From an uncultured Eubacteriales bacterium (lineage in GTDB: Bacteria > Bacillota > Clostridia > Christensenellales > Aristaeellaceae), in assembly GCA_900542445.1 (NCBI GenBank), contig UQNN01000005.1:114009-178008 (forward strand): a stretch of 64,000 nucleotides of DNA. Direction: 5' to 3'. The notes beneath the pieces were generated by a model. That model was not told the origin of the DNA, did no database searches, and saw nothing but the letters and a program-made list of their open reading frames with translations. The translations under genes were made by a program, and so were the position numbers. Below, piece after piece: positions 33,974 through 41,787 of the stretch. Every line of letters starts with the position of its first letter. Positions within the stretch are counted from its first letter, which is position 1.

Positions 33974-34321
33974 TGGTGGAGGTGAGGAGAATCGAACTCC
34001 TGTCCGAAAAAGCGACAGCCAAGCTTTCTCCGAGCGCAGTTCGCGATTTAACATTCCCTCTTCCCAGCGCCCACGAACGGGCTCAGGGATTCAGTAGCTT
34101 CATCATGTGTTCATGCGGCAAAGCTTAGGCATGAACATGGCCCGCTAAATGACGCCGGATTCCGGTGCAGCGGGATCACCGGGCCGACGCGCAGCCTAAT
34201 TAGGCCGCGAGGCAATAATCGTTATTGTCAGTTCATTTTTAATTTCCCGATTTTTACGTGGCTCGGGGCCACGGCTCGCTTACCTGACCGCCCACAATCC
34301 CGTCGAAACCAGTACACCCCC
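33974..34321 (-). ncRNA. ssrA: tmRNA
   Basis: Transfer-messenger RNA for ribosome rescue, about 348 bases. The 5' end GGGGGTG pairs with CACCTCC before the encoded ACCA 3' end, forming the acceptor stem; the T-arm GGTTCGATTC-type sequence reads GAGTTCGATTCTCC. The message part lies at 34200-34229 on the minus strand. It reads GAC AAT AAC GAT TAT TGC CTC GCG GCC TAA, giving a tag of DNNDYCLAA if GAC is the resume codon. smpB lies just downstream in sequence space (34341) on the same strand, transcribed first. Confidence 0.95.
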
Positions 34322-34340
34322 ATAGAAAGAATGGAAAAAA

Positions 34341-34817
34341 TCAGTCGTCGCTGCGGTTTTTTGAACGCAATGCGCGCTGAATGTCGCGCTGAGCGTCCCT
34401 GGCCGCCATGTCGTCGCGCTTGTCATGCAGCTTTTTGCCTTTGCAGAGACCAAGCTCCATTTTGAATCGACCGTCCTTCAAATAGACCTGAAGGGGAATG
34501 AGCGAATAGCCCATCTTGCCGACTTCCTGCGCGAGATGGCGAATCTGGCTTTTGTGCAGCAGAAGCTTTTTCTGGCGCATGGGATCGGTATTGAAGATGT
34601 TGCCCTGCTCATACGGGCTGATGTGCATGCCGCAGACCAGCACTTCGCCGTCTTTGACGATAGCAAAACTCTCTTTGAGGTTCATCCGTCCCTGACGCAT
34701 GCTTTTGACTTCTGTGCCCTTGAGTTCCATGCCGCATTCCAGCCGCTCCTCGACGAAGTAATCGTGGAACGCTTTTTTATTTTGAGCCATCGGCTTGATG
34801 CCTTTTGCGCGCGCCAT
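34341..34817 (-). CDS. smpB: SsrA-binding protein SmpB
   Basis: 158 residues. It binds tmRNA and delivers it to stalled ribosomes. Family patterns are clear: NKKAFHDYFVEERLECGMELKGTEVKSMR, VCGMHISPYEQGN and the C-terminal basic tail that mimics mRNA (KGKKLHDKRDDMAARDAQRDIQRAL). Start 34817 has GGGAGG seven bases upstream; a longer frame lacks a ribosome site. It sits 20 bases before ssrA on the same strand, so the two may share a transcript. Confidence 0.97.
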   Translation of the reverse strand: MARAKGIKPMAQNKKAFHDYFVEERLECGMELKGTEVKSMRQGRMNLKESFAIVKDGEVLVCGMHISPYEQGNIFNTDPMRQKKLLLHKSQIRHLAQEVGKMGYSLIPLQVYLKDGRFKMELGLCKGKKLHDKRDDMAARDAQRDIQRALRSKNRSDD

Positions 34818-34847
34818 GCGATTCCCTCCCCGAAAGATGCTGCGCAT

Positions 34848-34876
34848 AGTATAGCACAGGAAGAGAAAATTGGCAA
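34848..34876 (-). promoter_or_regulatory. smpB promoter
   Basis: Minus strand TTGCCA, 17-base spacer, TATACT, about 30 bases before the start. Confidence 0.7.
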
Positions 34877-34933
34877 GCGGTTGACCAGATCTTCGTTTCG
34901 TTGACAGCAACAGTTAAAAACTGCGAAACATGG

Positions 34934-34962
34934 TTGAGATTGGAGTTATTTTATGGTATGAT
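34934..34962 (+). promoter_or_regulatory. promoter of the pyridoxal kinase gene
   Basis: TTGAGA, 17-base spacer, TATGAT, divergent from the smpB promoter. Confidence 0.65.
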
Positions 34963-35020
34963 GAACCGATTGTTTTTGGCTTGATCTTGAAGTGATAAAA
35001 CGCGAGAAAGGTGAACGTTT

Positions 35021-35770
35021 ATGACCATTTTGCTTCTCGGCGACCTGACGGGCCGTAGCCGTGTCGCGCTGCGCATGCTGACCTTTGAATTGGAAAAACG
35101 CGGTCATGAGGTGCTGATGCTTCCGACGGCACTGATTTCCAACACGCTCAATCTGGGCAGAGCGGCGATGCTGGATACGACCGATTACCTGATGGAATCG
35201 CTGGAGACGTGGAAAAGTTTGGGGCTTTCGTATGACCTCGTCTATATCGGTTATGTGACCGGCCTTGCGCAGGCGGAAAAGCTATGCCGGGTTGCGGATG
35301 ATGCGCGGGCACATGGCGTGCCCGTCGTGGTGGACCCGATTTTGGGGGATAACGGCAGGCGGTATAACAGCGTGACCACGGAGCAGGTCGAAGCGATGAA
35401 GCGGCTGATTGGCCATGCCGACGTGATGACGCCCAACCTGACGGAAGCCTGTCTGCTGGCGGATGTGCCCTGCGAGCATGCCGATTGGCAAAAACTGATG
35501 GATCGACTGAGTGAAAACGGGGCGAGCGTGCTCATCACCAGCGCGGGCGATGCGGTAGTCGGCGTTGACGCACGGACAGGAATGCGTTTTAACATTCCCT
35601 TTGAACGCGTTCCCGGTGAGCACTGGGGAACGGGCGACCGTTTCTGCGCGCTGCTGCTGGATGGACTGGCACACAAAATGCCGTTTGATCGGGCGGCAAA
35701 ACGCGCCAACGACGGCGTATATGAAGCGCTGAAAACAGAAAATCCCGCAAATCCTATTGACAAAGTATGA
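35021..35770 (+). CDS. pyridoxal/pyridoxamine kinase-like
   Basis: 249 residues of the ribokinase-like fold, nearest to PdxK/PdxY. It phosphorylates a B6 vitamer with ATP to make or salvage PLP. Seen: VVVDPILGDNGRRY in the middle (the kinase's metal and substrate region), NLTEACLLAD and the anion-hole motif GTGDRF, where most family members have GTGDLF. The last 20 residues run up to the Rrf2 promoter. PLP would feed the IscS enzyme encoded downstream, though each has its own promoter. Confidence 0.87.
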   Translation: MTILLLGDLTGRSRVALRMLTFELEKRGHEVLMLPTALISNTLNLGRAAMLDTTDYLMESLETWKSLGLSYDLVYIGYVTGLAQAEKLCRVADDARAHGVPVVVDPILGDNGRRYNSVTTEQVEAMKRLIGHADVMTPNLTEACLLADVPCEHADWQKLMDRLSENGASVLITSAGDAVVGVDARTGMRFNIPFERVPGEHWGTGDRFCALLLDGLAHKMPFDRAAKRANDGVYEALKTENPANPIDKV

Positions 35771-35786
35771 TATAAAGTGATATACT
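35757..35786 (+). promoter_or_regulatory. promoter/operator of the Rrf2-isc genes
   Basis: TTGACA, 18-base spacer, TATACT. AGTAT (35765) and ATACT (35782) form an inverted repeat across spacer and -10 box, a plausible site for the Rrf2 protein encoded next. Confidence 0.75.
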
Positions 35787-35819
35787 GGGCATACTGAGTG
35801 AGAAGCGGAGGGATTGCGC

Positions 35820-36263
35820 ATGATGATTTCGACCAAAGGACGGTATGCCCTGCGGATTATGGCGGATGTGGCGCAGCATGACGGCGAAATGCCTGTCAGT
35901 GTGCGCGAAATTGCCCAGCGGCAGGATATTTCCGGAAAATATATGGAACAGATCATCAGCGTGCTGACCCGAAGCGGTCTTTTGCGCAGCGTTCGCGGCG
36001 CGCAGGGCGGCTATCATCTGGCCAAACGTCCCGCCGATATCACGGTCGGCATGATTTTGCGCGCGACGGAGGGCGATCTTGCGCCGGCCGAGTGCGTTTC
36101 GATGGATGGGCATGCCTGCACGCGAAGCGGCGTCTGTCCGTCCCATGCCGTATTTGCCAAGGTATACAGCGCCATCAACAACGTCATTGACGGCGTGACC
36201 CTGTGCGACCTGATTCCCGAAGGCGAGAACATGCCGACGGCGCACACGGGAACCTGCATGTAA
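35820..36263 (+). CDS. iscR: Rrf2-family Fe-S regulator (IscR-like)
   Basis: 147 residues. Winged-helix N-terminal half (ISTKGRYALRIMADVA, VREIAQRQDISGKYMEQIISVLTRSGLLRSVRGAQGGY) and three cysteines in ECVSMDGHACTRSGVC that can hold an Fe-S cluster. It probably senses Fe-S status and represses its own promoter and the downstream isc genes. Start 35820 has GGAGGG seven bases upstream; the TTG at 35814 and ATG at 35823 are weaker. It lies 24 bases before iscS. Confidence 0.93.
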   Translation: MMISTKGRYALRIMADVAQHDGEMPVSVREIAQRQDISGKYMEQIISVLTRSGLLRSVRGAQGGYHLAKRPADITVGMILRATEGDLAPAECVSMDGHACTRSGVCPSHAVFAKVYSAINNVIDGVTLCDLIPEGENMPTAHTGTCM

Positions 36264-36287
36264 TCAAACAGAATAGGGGAGAATTTT

Positions 36288-37460
36288 GTGATCTATATGG
36301 ATAACGCCGCGACAACGCGGCTGAGCAGCAGAGCCCTGGAGGCCATGATGCCGTACCTGACCGAGCAATATGCCAATCCGGCCGGCACATACAGCTTCAC
36401 CAACGCCAGCAACGCGGCGATGGAGAAGGCGCGCAAGCAGGTTGCCGACGTCATCGGCGCCAAGAGCGCGGAGATTTTCTTCACCAGCGGCGGCACGGAG
36501 AGCGACAACTGGGCGCTCAAGGGCGTGATGCGCGCGAACGAGAAAAAGGGGCGTCATCTGATTATCTCTGCGATTGAGCATCACGCGATTCTGCACAGCG
36601 CCAAGGCGCTGGAACGCGAAGGATTCGACGTTACCGTTCTGCCCGTGGACGCGGACGGTGTGGTTGCGCCGGAGGCCGTGGAAGCGGCCATCCGCCCGGA
36701 TACCGTGCTCGTCTCCATCATGGCGGCGAATAACGAGATCGGCACGATTGAGCCGCTGGAGGCCATTGGCGAGGTCTGCAAGCGTCACGGCGTGGTCTTC
36801 CACACGGATGCGGTGCAGGCGTTTGGTCACATTCCGCTGAATGTCGAACAGATGCACATCGATCTGCTGTCTGTCAGCGCGCACAAGTTCCACGGCCCGA
36901 AGGGTGTGGGCTTCCTCTACATTCGCAAAGGCGTGAAGCTGCTTCCGTTTATGGATGGCGGCGCACAGGAGAAGAACCGCCGCGCGGGCACGAGCAACGT
37001 GGCGGGCATTGTCGGCATGGGCGAGGCGGCTCAGCAGGCGATGGAGAACATGGACGCGACGATGACGAAGGTTGCTGCGGTGCGCGATCATTTGATCAGC
37101 CGCATTGAGGCGGAGATTCCGCATGCGAAGCTGAACGGCCATCGCACCAACCGCCTGCCGGGCAACGTGAATTTCTGCTTCCGCTTTATCGAAGGCGAGA
37201 GCATGCTGATGCTGTTGGATGCGCAGGGCGTCTGCGCGTCGAGCGGTTCGGCCTGCACGAGCGGTTCGCTTGACCCGTCGCATGTGCTGCTGGCCATCGG
37301 CTGCCCGCATGAGATTGCGCATGGTTCGCTGCGCCTGTCGCTCAGCGAGGAAACGACGATGGAGGATGCGGATTTCGTCGTCGATCAGCTCAAAGAGATC
37401 ATTCCGCGTCTGCGGAGCATGTCCCCGCTCTATGCGGATTTTATCGCGGAGAACAAGTAA
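36288..37460 (+). CDS. iscS: cysteine desulfurase
   Basis: PLP enzyme that takes sulfur from cysteine for Fe-S cluster assembly. 390 residues, NifS/IscS family: MDNAATTRLSS at the N-terminus, the PLP lysine in SVSAHKFHGPKG (about residue 203) and the sulfur-accepting cysteine in SGSACTSGSLDPSHVL (about residue 325). It starts with GTG after AGGGGAGA. A repeat-containing spacer of 187 bases separates it from iscU. Confidence 0.95.
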   Translation: MIYMDNAATTRLSSRALEAMMPYLTEQYANPAGTYSFTNASNAAMEKARKQVADVIGAKSAEIFFTSGGTESDNWALKGVMRANEKKGRHLIISAIEHHAILHSAKALEREGFDVTVLPVDADGVVAPEAVEAAIRPDTVLVSIMAANNEIGTIEPLEAIGEVCKRHGVVFHTDAVQAFGHIPLNVEQMHIDLLSVSAHKFHGPKGVGFLYIRKGVKLLPFMDGGAQEKNRRAGTSNVAGIVGMGEAAQQAMENMDATMTKVAAVRDHLISRIEAEIPHAKLNGHRTNRLPGNVNFCFRFIEGESMLMLLDAQGVCASSGSACTSGSLDPSHVLLAIGCPHEIAHGSLRLSLSEETTMEDADFVVDQLKEIIPRLRSMSPLYADFIAENK

Positions 37461-37480
37461 ACGCGCGGGGCAGCGGGAGA

Positions 37481-37606
37481 ACGTTTGGGGCGCTGCCCCC
37501 AAACCCCACCAGAAACCTGAGGTTTCTGGACTTTCCATTCAATCAAAAAACTATTTTTGCGGCTCGAAGGTTTCCAAAGGGCGATCGAAAAGCCCTCTGG
37601 TCGCCT
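37481..37606 (+). repeat. two palindromic repeats between iscS and iscU
   Basis: 37481-37536 is a full copy of the first repeat family: ACGTTTGGGGCGCTGCCCCC, AAACCCCAC, CAGAAACCTGAGGTTTCTG and ACTTTCC. 37565-37600 is a compact copy of the second family: CGAAGGTTTCCAAAGGGCGA then AAAGCCCTCTGG. Confidence 0.78.
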
Positions 37607-37647
37607 GAAGCGCGAAATTCCAAAAAGTTCAGAGGAGTAAAAAGGCT

Positions 37648-38091
37648 ATGTATACCGAAAAAGTCATGGATCATTTCATGCACCCCCGCAATGTGGGTGA
37701 AATCGATAACGCCAGCGGCGTCGGCACGGTCGGCAACGCGAAGTGCGGCGACATCATGCGCATCTTCTTGGATATCGACGAGAATCAGGTTGTGCGCGAC
37801 GCGAAGTTCAAGACCTTTGGCTGCGGGGCGGCGATTGCGACCAGCTCGATGGCTACGGAGATGATTATTGGCAAGACAATTCAGGAGGCGCTGGAAGTGA
37901 CCAACAAGGCAGTCATGGAAGCGCTGGGCGGTCTGCCGCCGGTCAAGGTGCACTGCTCCCTGCTGGCCGAGCAGGCGGTGCATGCCGCGCTGTGGGATTA
38001 TGCGCAGAAGAACAACATCACCATCGAGGGTCTCAAGCCGCCGGTCAACGACGTGGACGAGCTGGAAGAAGCCCACGAGGACGAAGCTTAA
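37648..38091 (+). CDS. iscU: Fe-S cluster scaffold protein
   Basis: 147 residues of the IscU/NifU N-terminal family, on which Fe-S clusters are built with sulfur from IscS. The three scaffold cysteines are in NAKCGDIMR, FGCGAAIATSS and VHCSLLAE. The last 20 residues are acidic (NDVDELEEAHEDEA). AGAGGAG lies upstream. Strong terminator follows. Confidence 0.95.
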   Translation: MYTEKVMDHFMHPRNVGEIDNASGVGTVGNAKCGDIMRIFLDIDENQVVRDAKFKTFGCGAAIATSSMATEMIIGKTIQEALEVTNKAVMEALGGLPPVKVHCSLLAEQAVHAALWDYAQKNNITIEGLKPPVNDVDELEEAHEDEA

Positions 38092-38102
38092 TTTGAAGAT
38101 CA

Positions 38103-38142
38103 AAAAACGGATTGCTTTCGCTGTGGAAAGCAATCCGTTTTC
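38103..38142. terminator. terminator between iscU and the secreted protein gene
   Basis: AAACGGATTGCTTTC / GAAAGCAATCCGTTTT hairpin, usable from both strands. Confidence 0.93.
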
Positions 38143-38150
38143 ATATGCCG

Positions 38151-39302
38151 TTATTCTGCCGGACTGGCTTCATCCGGCGTTGCGGGAATGGGTGTAAAGC
38201 TCGGTTCCGGCGTCGGCTGCGGAGTGTGCGTGTGTTCCGGCGTCGGTTCGGGCGTGAGCTCAGGCATTGGCGTGAGCAGAGGATCGACCGTCTCGACGGA
38301 CGACGTGATTTCCGGCAGGGGCGTGATCACCGTGTCATAGGAGAACGTATTTTCGCCGTCCTGAAGCAGGCAGTTGACCACCCGCGCATGGGAAACGCTG
38401 TCCCCGACGACCAGAAGCGACTGCCCCGGTTCGCCGCCGCGCGAGGAGGCGTTGCCGCCAATCAGCGAGCCGCTCAGATTGACGGAAGAAGCCGCCGTCG
38501 CGTCCATCAGGATGAGTGCGTCGCCGCCGTATTCCGCGCCTGAGCCGCCGCGGATTTCGCCGTTCACGCCAATGGAAACGGTATCGCCGATGGAAACCAC
38601 CTGCATGCCTGCGCCGCCGACGGAACCCTTGCCGCCGCGAACGCTGCCCGCCACGGTGATAAAAGCGTTGCCGCTCAGGTCAAACAGGTTGAGCCCCGTG
38701 CCGCCCATGGTTGTGCCGTCGCCGCCGCAAATGTTGCCGGCAAGCATCATGGTACCGTATTCGGTCATGGGCGAGACTTCCATGCCGCTGCCGCCGTCCG
38801 CGCCGCCGCGCACACTGCCCTCCATGCTGACGTAGAGATCGCCGCCGCGCTGGCTGATGGAGACGCCGGTTGCGCCCGTGCCGCCGGCAACGCTGCTGTC
38901 TTCGTCGATGAGCAATGTGCCGCCGCCCACGAAAGACAGGCCGTATTGCCCCGACGCGCCTTCTACGCGAACCGTGCGCAGCTCGATGTTGGAAACGCCG
39001 TCCACCGTGAAAGAATCGAGCAGGGAGAGATTTGAAAAGACAATGGAAGAATCGCTGACGTGCAGATGGCGCAGCGTCGCTTTGCCGTCGCCCGTGATTT
39101 CCAGCAAGGCGGGGGTGACAAGCGCTTCATCGGTTGCGCTCAAATCGCCGGAGACAAGCAGCACATCGCCATCGCGCGCCTGCCGCACCAGAGCCAGCAA
39201 TTCGTTGTAACTGAGCGCCGGGCCGAGCGTCCCCGCCTGCGCGGCAAGCGGGCACAGCAGCAAAATCAGCAAGAACAGGGCGCAAGCCTGCGTTGCTTTC
39301 AT
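38151..39302 (-). CDS. secreted Gly-rich beta-solenoid protein with Pro/Thr tail
   Basis: 383 residues, family not recognised. A signal peptide (ATQACALFLLILLLCPLAAQAG) is followed by about 90 residues and then a long Gly-rich region in which short motifs such as VRGGADGG, ICGGDG, VRGGKGSVGG and IRGGSG recur about every 28-35 residues, as in parallel beta-helix proteins. The last 60 residues are rich in Pro, Thr and Glu (TPEPTPEHTHTPQPTPEPS), likely a wall-spanning spacer. No LPXTG or membrane anchor is seen. AAAGGGAG precedes the start. Its layout parallels the secreted protein at 3610. Confidence 0.87.
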   Translation of the reverse strand: MKATQACALFLLILLLCPLAAQAGTLGPALSYNELLALVRQARDGDVLLVSGDLSATDEALVTPALLEITGDGKATLRHLHVSDSSIVFSNLSLLDSFTVDGVSNIELRTVRVEGASGQYGLSFVGGGTLLIDEDSSVAGGTGATGVSISQRGGDLYVSMEGSVRGGADGGSGMEVSPMTEYGTMMLAGNICGGDGTTMGGTGLNLFDLSGNAFITVAGSVRGGKGSVGGAGMQVVSIGDTVSIGVNGEIRGGSGAEYGGDALILMDATAASSVNLSGSLIGGNASSRGGEPGQSLLVVGDSVSHARVVNCLLQDGENTFSYDTVITPLPEITSSVETVDPLLTPMPELTPEPTPEHTHTPQPTPEPSFTPIPATPDEASPAE

Positions 39303-39349
39303 GAAAAAAACTCCCTTTCAAACATGCACCGCATGAAAAATTGGATTTT

Positions 39350-39378
39350 ATTATAGCACAATTTGTTCCAGCGGGCAA
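39350..39378 (-). promoter_or_regulatory. promoter of the solenoid protein gene
   Basis: Minus strand TTGCCC, 17-base spacer, TATAAT. Confidence 0.6.
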
Positions 39379-39414
39379 GCAATGACAGAATTTGCAAAAA
39401 AGTGAAAAAAGATG

Positions 39415-39443
39415 TTGACAAGGGCAGTCGAGTTTGGTATAAT
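39415..39443 (+). promoter_or_regulatory. consensus promoter of the tRNA pair
   Basis: TTGACA, 17-base spacer, TATAAT, 26 bases before tRNA-Gln. Confidence 0.92.
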
Positions 39444-39469
39444 TCCTTTTGTCAGTGAGACAAATGCAT

Positions 39470-39543
39470 TGGGGAATTGTGTAACGGCAGCACCTACGAC
39501 TCTGACTCGTATTGTCTAGGTTCGAATCCTAGTTCCCCAGCCA
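39470..39543 (+). tRNA. tRNA-Gln (CTG)
   Basis: Cloverleaf of 74 bases with TGGGGAA / TTCCCCA acceptor stem, loop CTCTGAC giving anticodon CTG, T-arm TAGGTTCGAATCCTA and encoded GCCA end. It reads CAG glutamine codons. Confidence 0.95.
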
Positions 39544-39546
39544 TAA

Positions 39547-39621
39547 GCCTCCATGGTCAAGCGGTTAAGACGTTGCCCTCTCAAGGCAAAATCATGGGTT
39601 CGATTCCCATTGGAGGTGCCA
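39547..39621 (+). tRNA. tRNA-Glu (CTC)
   Basis: 75 bases with GCCTCCA / TGGAGGT acceptor stem, TTGCC / GGCAA anticodon stem, loop CTCTCAA giving anticodon CTC, T-arm ATGGGTTCGATTCCCAT and encoded GCCA. It reads GAG. Only three bases separate it from tRNA-Gln. Confidence 0.95.
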
Positions 39622-39656
39622 AAAAACCGATTGCTTTTGCAATCGGTTTTTTCTTT
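39622..39656 (+). terminator. terminator of the tRNA pair
   Basis: AAACCGATTGC TTTT GCAATCGGTTT hairpin followed by TTTCTTTT, directly after the tRNA-Glu CCA. Confidence 0.93.
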
Positions 39657-39698
39657 TGCCGAATAAACACGATAACAGGCAAATCGAAAATTGCACGG

Positions 39699-39752
39699 TT
39701 GCTTTTTTGCATAAAAACCAGTATAATGAAACTTGCCCCGTAAAGGGCGGGG
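39699..39752 (+). promoter_or_regulatory. psuKG promoter with a leader hairpin
   Basis: TTGCTT, 17-base spacer, TATAAT (39699-39727). A hairpin GCCCCG / CGGGGC (39735-39751) followed by GTTTCT lies in the leader and could be an attenuator. Confidence 0.6.
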
Positions 39753-39788
39753 CGTTTCTGATTACGCAAGCATTTGGAGGCCATACCC

Positions 39789-40712
39789 ATGGGTTATATT
39801 GCCGGTATCGGCGGCGCGAATATGGATATCCACGGCAAGAGCGATCGTCAGCTCATCATGCGGGATTCCAACCCCGGTTCGCTGCATACCTCGCTGGGCG
39901 GCGTTTGCCGCAATATCTGCGAAAATCTGGCCAGACTGGGCGAAACGGTTCACCTGATTACCGTCGTGGGCGACGATGTGCAGGGACGTGGCATCATCGA
40001 AGGCTGTGAAAAAGCCGGAATCGACATGAGCGCGACCCGCGTGCTGCGCGGCGAACGCTCTTCCAGCTATATTTCCATTATGGATGGCGACGGGGATATG
40101 CTGCTGGCGATGAGCGATATGCACATCATCAAGCAGCTCAATGCCCAGCTGGTGGATGAATCCCGCGATCTGCTCTGCGGCGCGGATCTGGTGGTCTGCG
40201 ACGGCAATTTGTCCGTCAGGACCATCGAGCGGCTGTCTCAGATCTGCGACAGGCCGCTGTATCTGGATCCCGTTTCCACGGCATGGGCGCGGGAACTCAA
40301 GCCGTATATTGGCTGCTTTGACACGATTAAGCCCAACCGCATGGAGTTGGAAGTGCTCAGCGACTGCCCGGTGGATACGCCTGAAAATGTCGAAATGGCT
40401 TGCGACATCGTCCGAGGCAAGGGCGTGCGGCGCGTGTTCGTTTCGCTTGGCAAAGACGGCATGTATTACAAAGGGCCGGAGGGCGGCATCTGGGGTCAGA
40501 GCCGCGCGTTTGACGGCATGGTTAACGCGACCGGCGCGGGCGACGCGTCGATGGCGGGCATCATTTACGCCACCCGTCAGGGCTATACAGCCGAAGATGT
40601 CCTCGCGTTCGGCATGGGCGCGGGCATGGTTGCCATTTCTTCAAGCGACACCATCAGCTGCGAGATGTCTCCCGCGGCGATTGAAAATATGGTAAAGGAG
40701 TATATCAAATGA
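39789..40712 (+). CDS. psuK: PfkB-family pseudouridine kinase
   Basis: 307 residues. It phosphorylates pseudouridine so the next enzyme can split it. PfkB signatures are present: GGVCRNICENLARLG near residue 38 and the C-terminal NATGAGDASMAG (catalytic Asp in GAGD). The functional call rests on the partner psuG, whose start overlaps this stop by four bases. GGAGG lies eight bases before 39789; an in-frame ATG at 39774 overlaps that site and is rejected. Confidence 0.93.
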   Translation: MGYIAGIGGANMDIHGKSDRQLIMRDSNPGSLHTSLGGVCRNICENLARLGETVHLITVVGDDVQGRGIIEGCEKAGIDMSATRVLRGERSSSYISIMDGDGDMLLAMSDMHIIKQLNAQLVDESRDLLCGADLVVCDGNLSVRTIERLSQICDRPLYLDPVSTAWARELKPYIGCFDTIKPNRMELEVLSDCPVDTPENVEMACDIVRGKGVRRVFVSLGKDGMYYKGPEGGIWGQSRAFDGMVNATGAGDASMAGIIYATRQGYTAEDVLAFGMGAGMVAISSSDTISCEMSPAAIENMVKEYIK

Positions 40713-41632
40713 ACAATTTTGATCTGAAAGCCTACATGGACGTTACCCCGGAAATTGAGGAAGCCGTTCGCACCGGCAAGCCTGTCGTCGCGCTGGAGAG
40801 CACCATTCTCAGCCACGGCATGCCGTATCCGGAGAACCTGAGCTTCGCCCGCGAGGTGGAGAAGATCATCCGCGAGCAGGGCGCGATTCCCGCGACGATG
40901 GCGATCATCGACGGCCGTCTCAAGTGCGGCCTGACTGAGGCTGAGTTGGTTCGCATGTGCGAGGCGAAGGGCGTGCTGAAGGTGAGCCGCCGCGATCTGC
41001 CGATCGTCGTCGCGCAGAAGCTGACCGGCGCGACCACCGTCGCCACAACGATGATTCTGGCAAACATGGCGGGCATTCACATCTTTGCGACCGGCGGCAT
41101 CGGCGGCGTGCATCGCCATGGCGAAGTGACCATGGACGTGAGCGCGGATCTCCAGGAGCTGGCGCATACCCCGGTTGCGGTTGTCTGCGCAGGCGCGAAG
41201 ATGATTTTGGATATCGGCCGCACGCTTGAATATTTGGAGACGATGGGCGTTCCGGTGCTCGGCCTGAATACCGACGATTTCCCGGCGTTCTACTGCCGTA
41301 AGAGCGGTTTCGGCGTGGATTACAATGCCAAGACCCCGGCGGATGTTGCTGCGATTGCCAAGGCGAAGTGGGGCATGGGCCTTCAGGGCGGCATGCTGAT
41401 CGGTAACCCGGTGCCGGAAGAGTACGCGATGGACTTTGATCAGATGAGTGCCGTCATCGACAAGGCGATGGCGATGGCCGACGAGAACGGCGTGAAGGGC
41501 AAGAACATCACCCCGTTCCTGCTGGCGCATATTGTCGAGCTGACCGGCGGCGACAGCCTCAAGACCAACATTCAGCTGGCCTACAACAATGCCCGCGCGG
41601 CGGCACAGATTGCCGTTGAGCTGGCGAAGTAA
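40709..41632 (+). CDS. psuG: pseudouridine-5'-phosphate glycosidase
   Basis: 307 residues. It cleaves the C-C bond of pseudouridine 5'-phosphate to uracil and ribose 5-phosphate. Family blocks: ALESTILSHGMPYPEN, GAIPATMAIIDGRLKCGL, the conserved FATGGIGGVHRHGE region and CAGAKMILDIGRTLEYLET. With psuK it forms a complete salvage route for pseudouridine from RNA turnover. Followed by a terminator at 41720. Confidence 0.96.
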   Translation: MNNFDLKAYMDVTPEIEEAVRTGKPVVALESTILSHGMPYPENLSFAREVEKIIREQGAIPATMAIIDGRLKCGLTEAELVRMCEAKGVLKVSRRDLPIVVAQKLTGATTVATTMILANMAGIHIFATGGIGGVHRHGEVTMDVSADLQELAHTPVAVVCAGAKMILDIGRTLEYLETMGVPVLGLNTDDFPAFYCRKSGFGVDYNAKTPADVAAIAKAKWGMGLQGGMLIGNPVPEEYAMDFDQMSAVIDKAMAMADENGVKGKNITPFLLAHIVELTGGDSLKTNIQLAYNNARAAAQIAVELAK

Positions 41633-41719
41633 AAGGCGGTTTATACGGACGCGCAATGCGCGCCTTTACAAAGAGAATCGCGCGGTTCTTGCAGAAAACG
41701 CTTTATGATTCAAATAAAA

Positions 41720-41755
41720 GCGCTTCCCTCCGAAATGAGAGGGAAGCGTTTTTTG
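41720..41755 (+). terminator. terminator of psuKG
   Basis: CGCTTCCCTC / GAGGGAAGCG stem followed by TTTTTTG. Confidence 0.92.
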
Positions 41756-41787
41756 ATGAGAAAACTGCCGCGTGTTCTTGGAGCGGT

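Noticed and set aside
36264..36290. Separate small gene between iscR and iscS
   Set aside because: Only 24 bases containing the iscS ribosome site.
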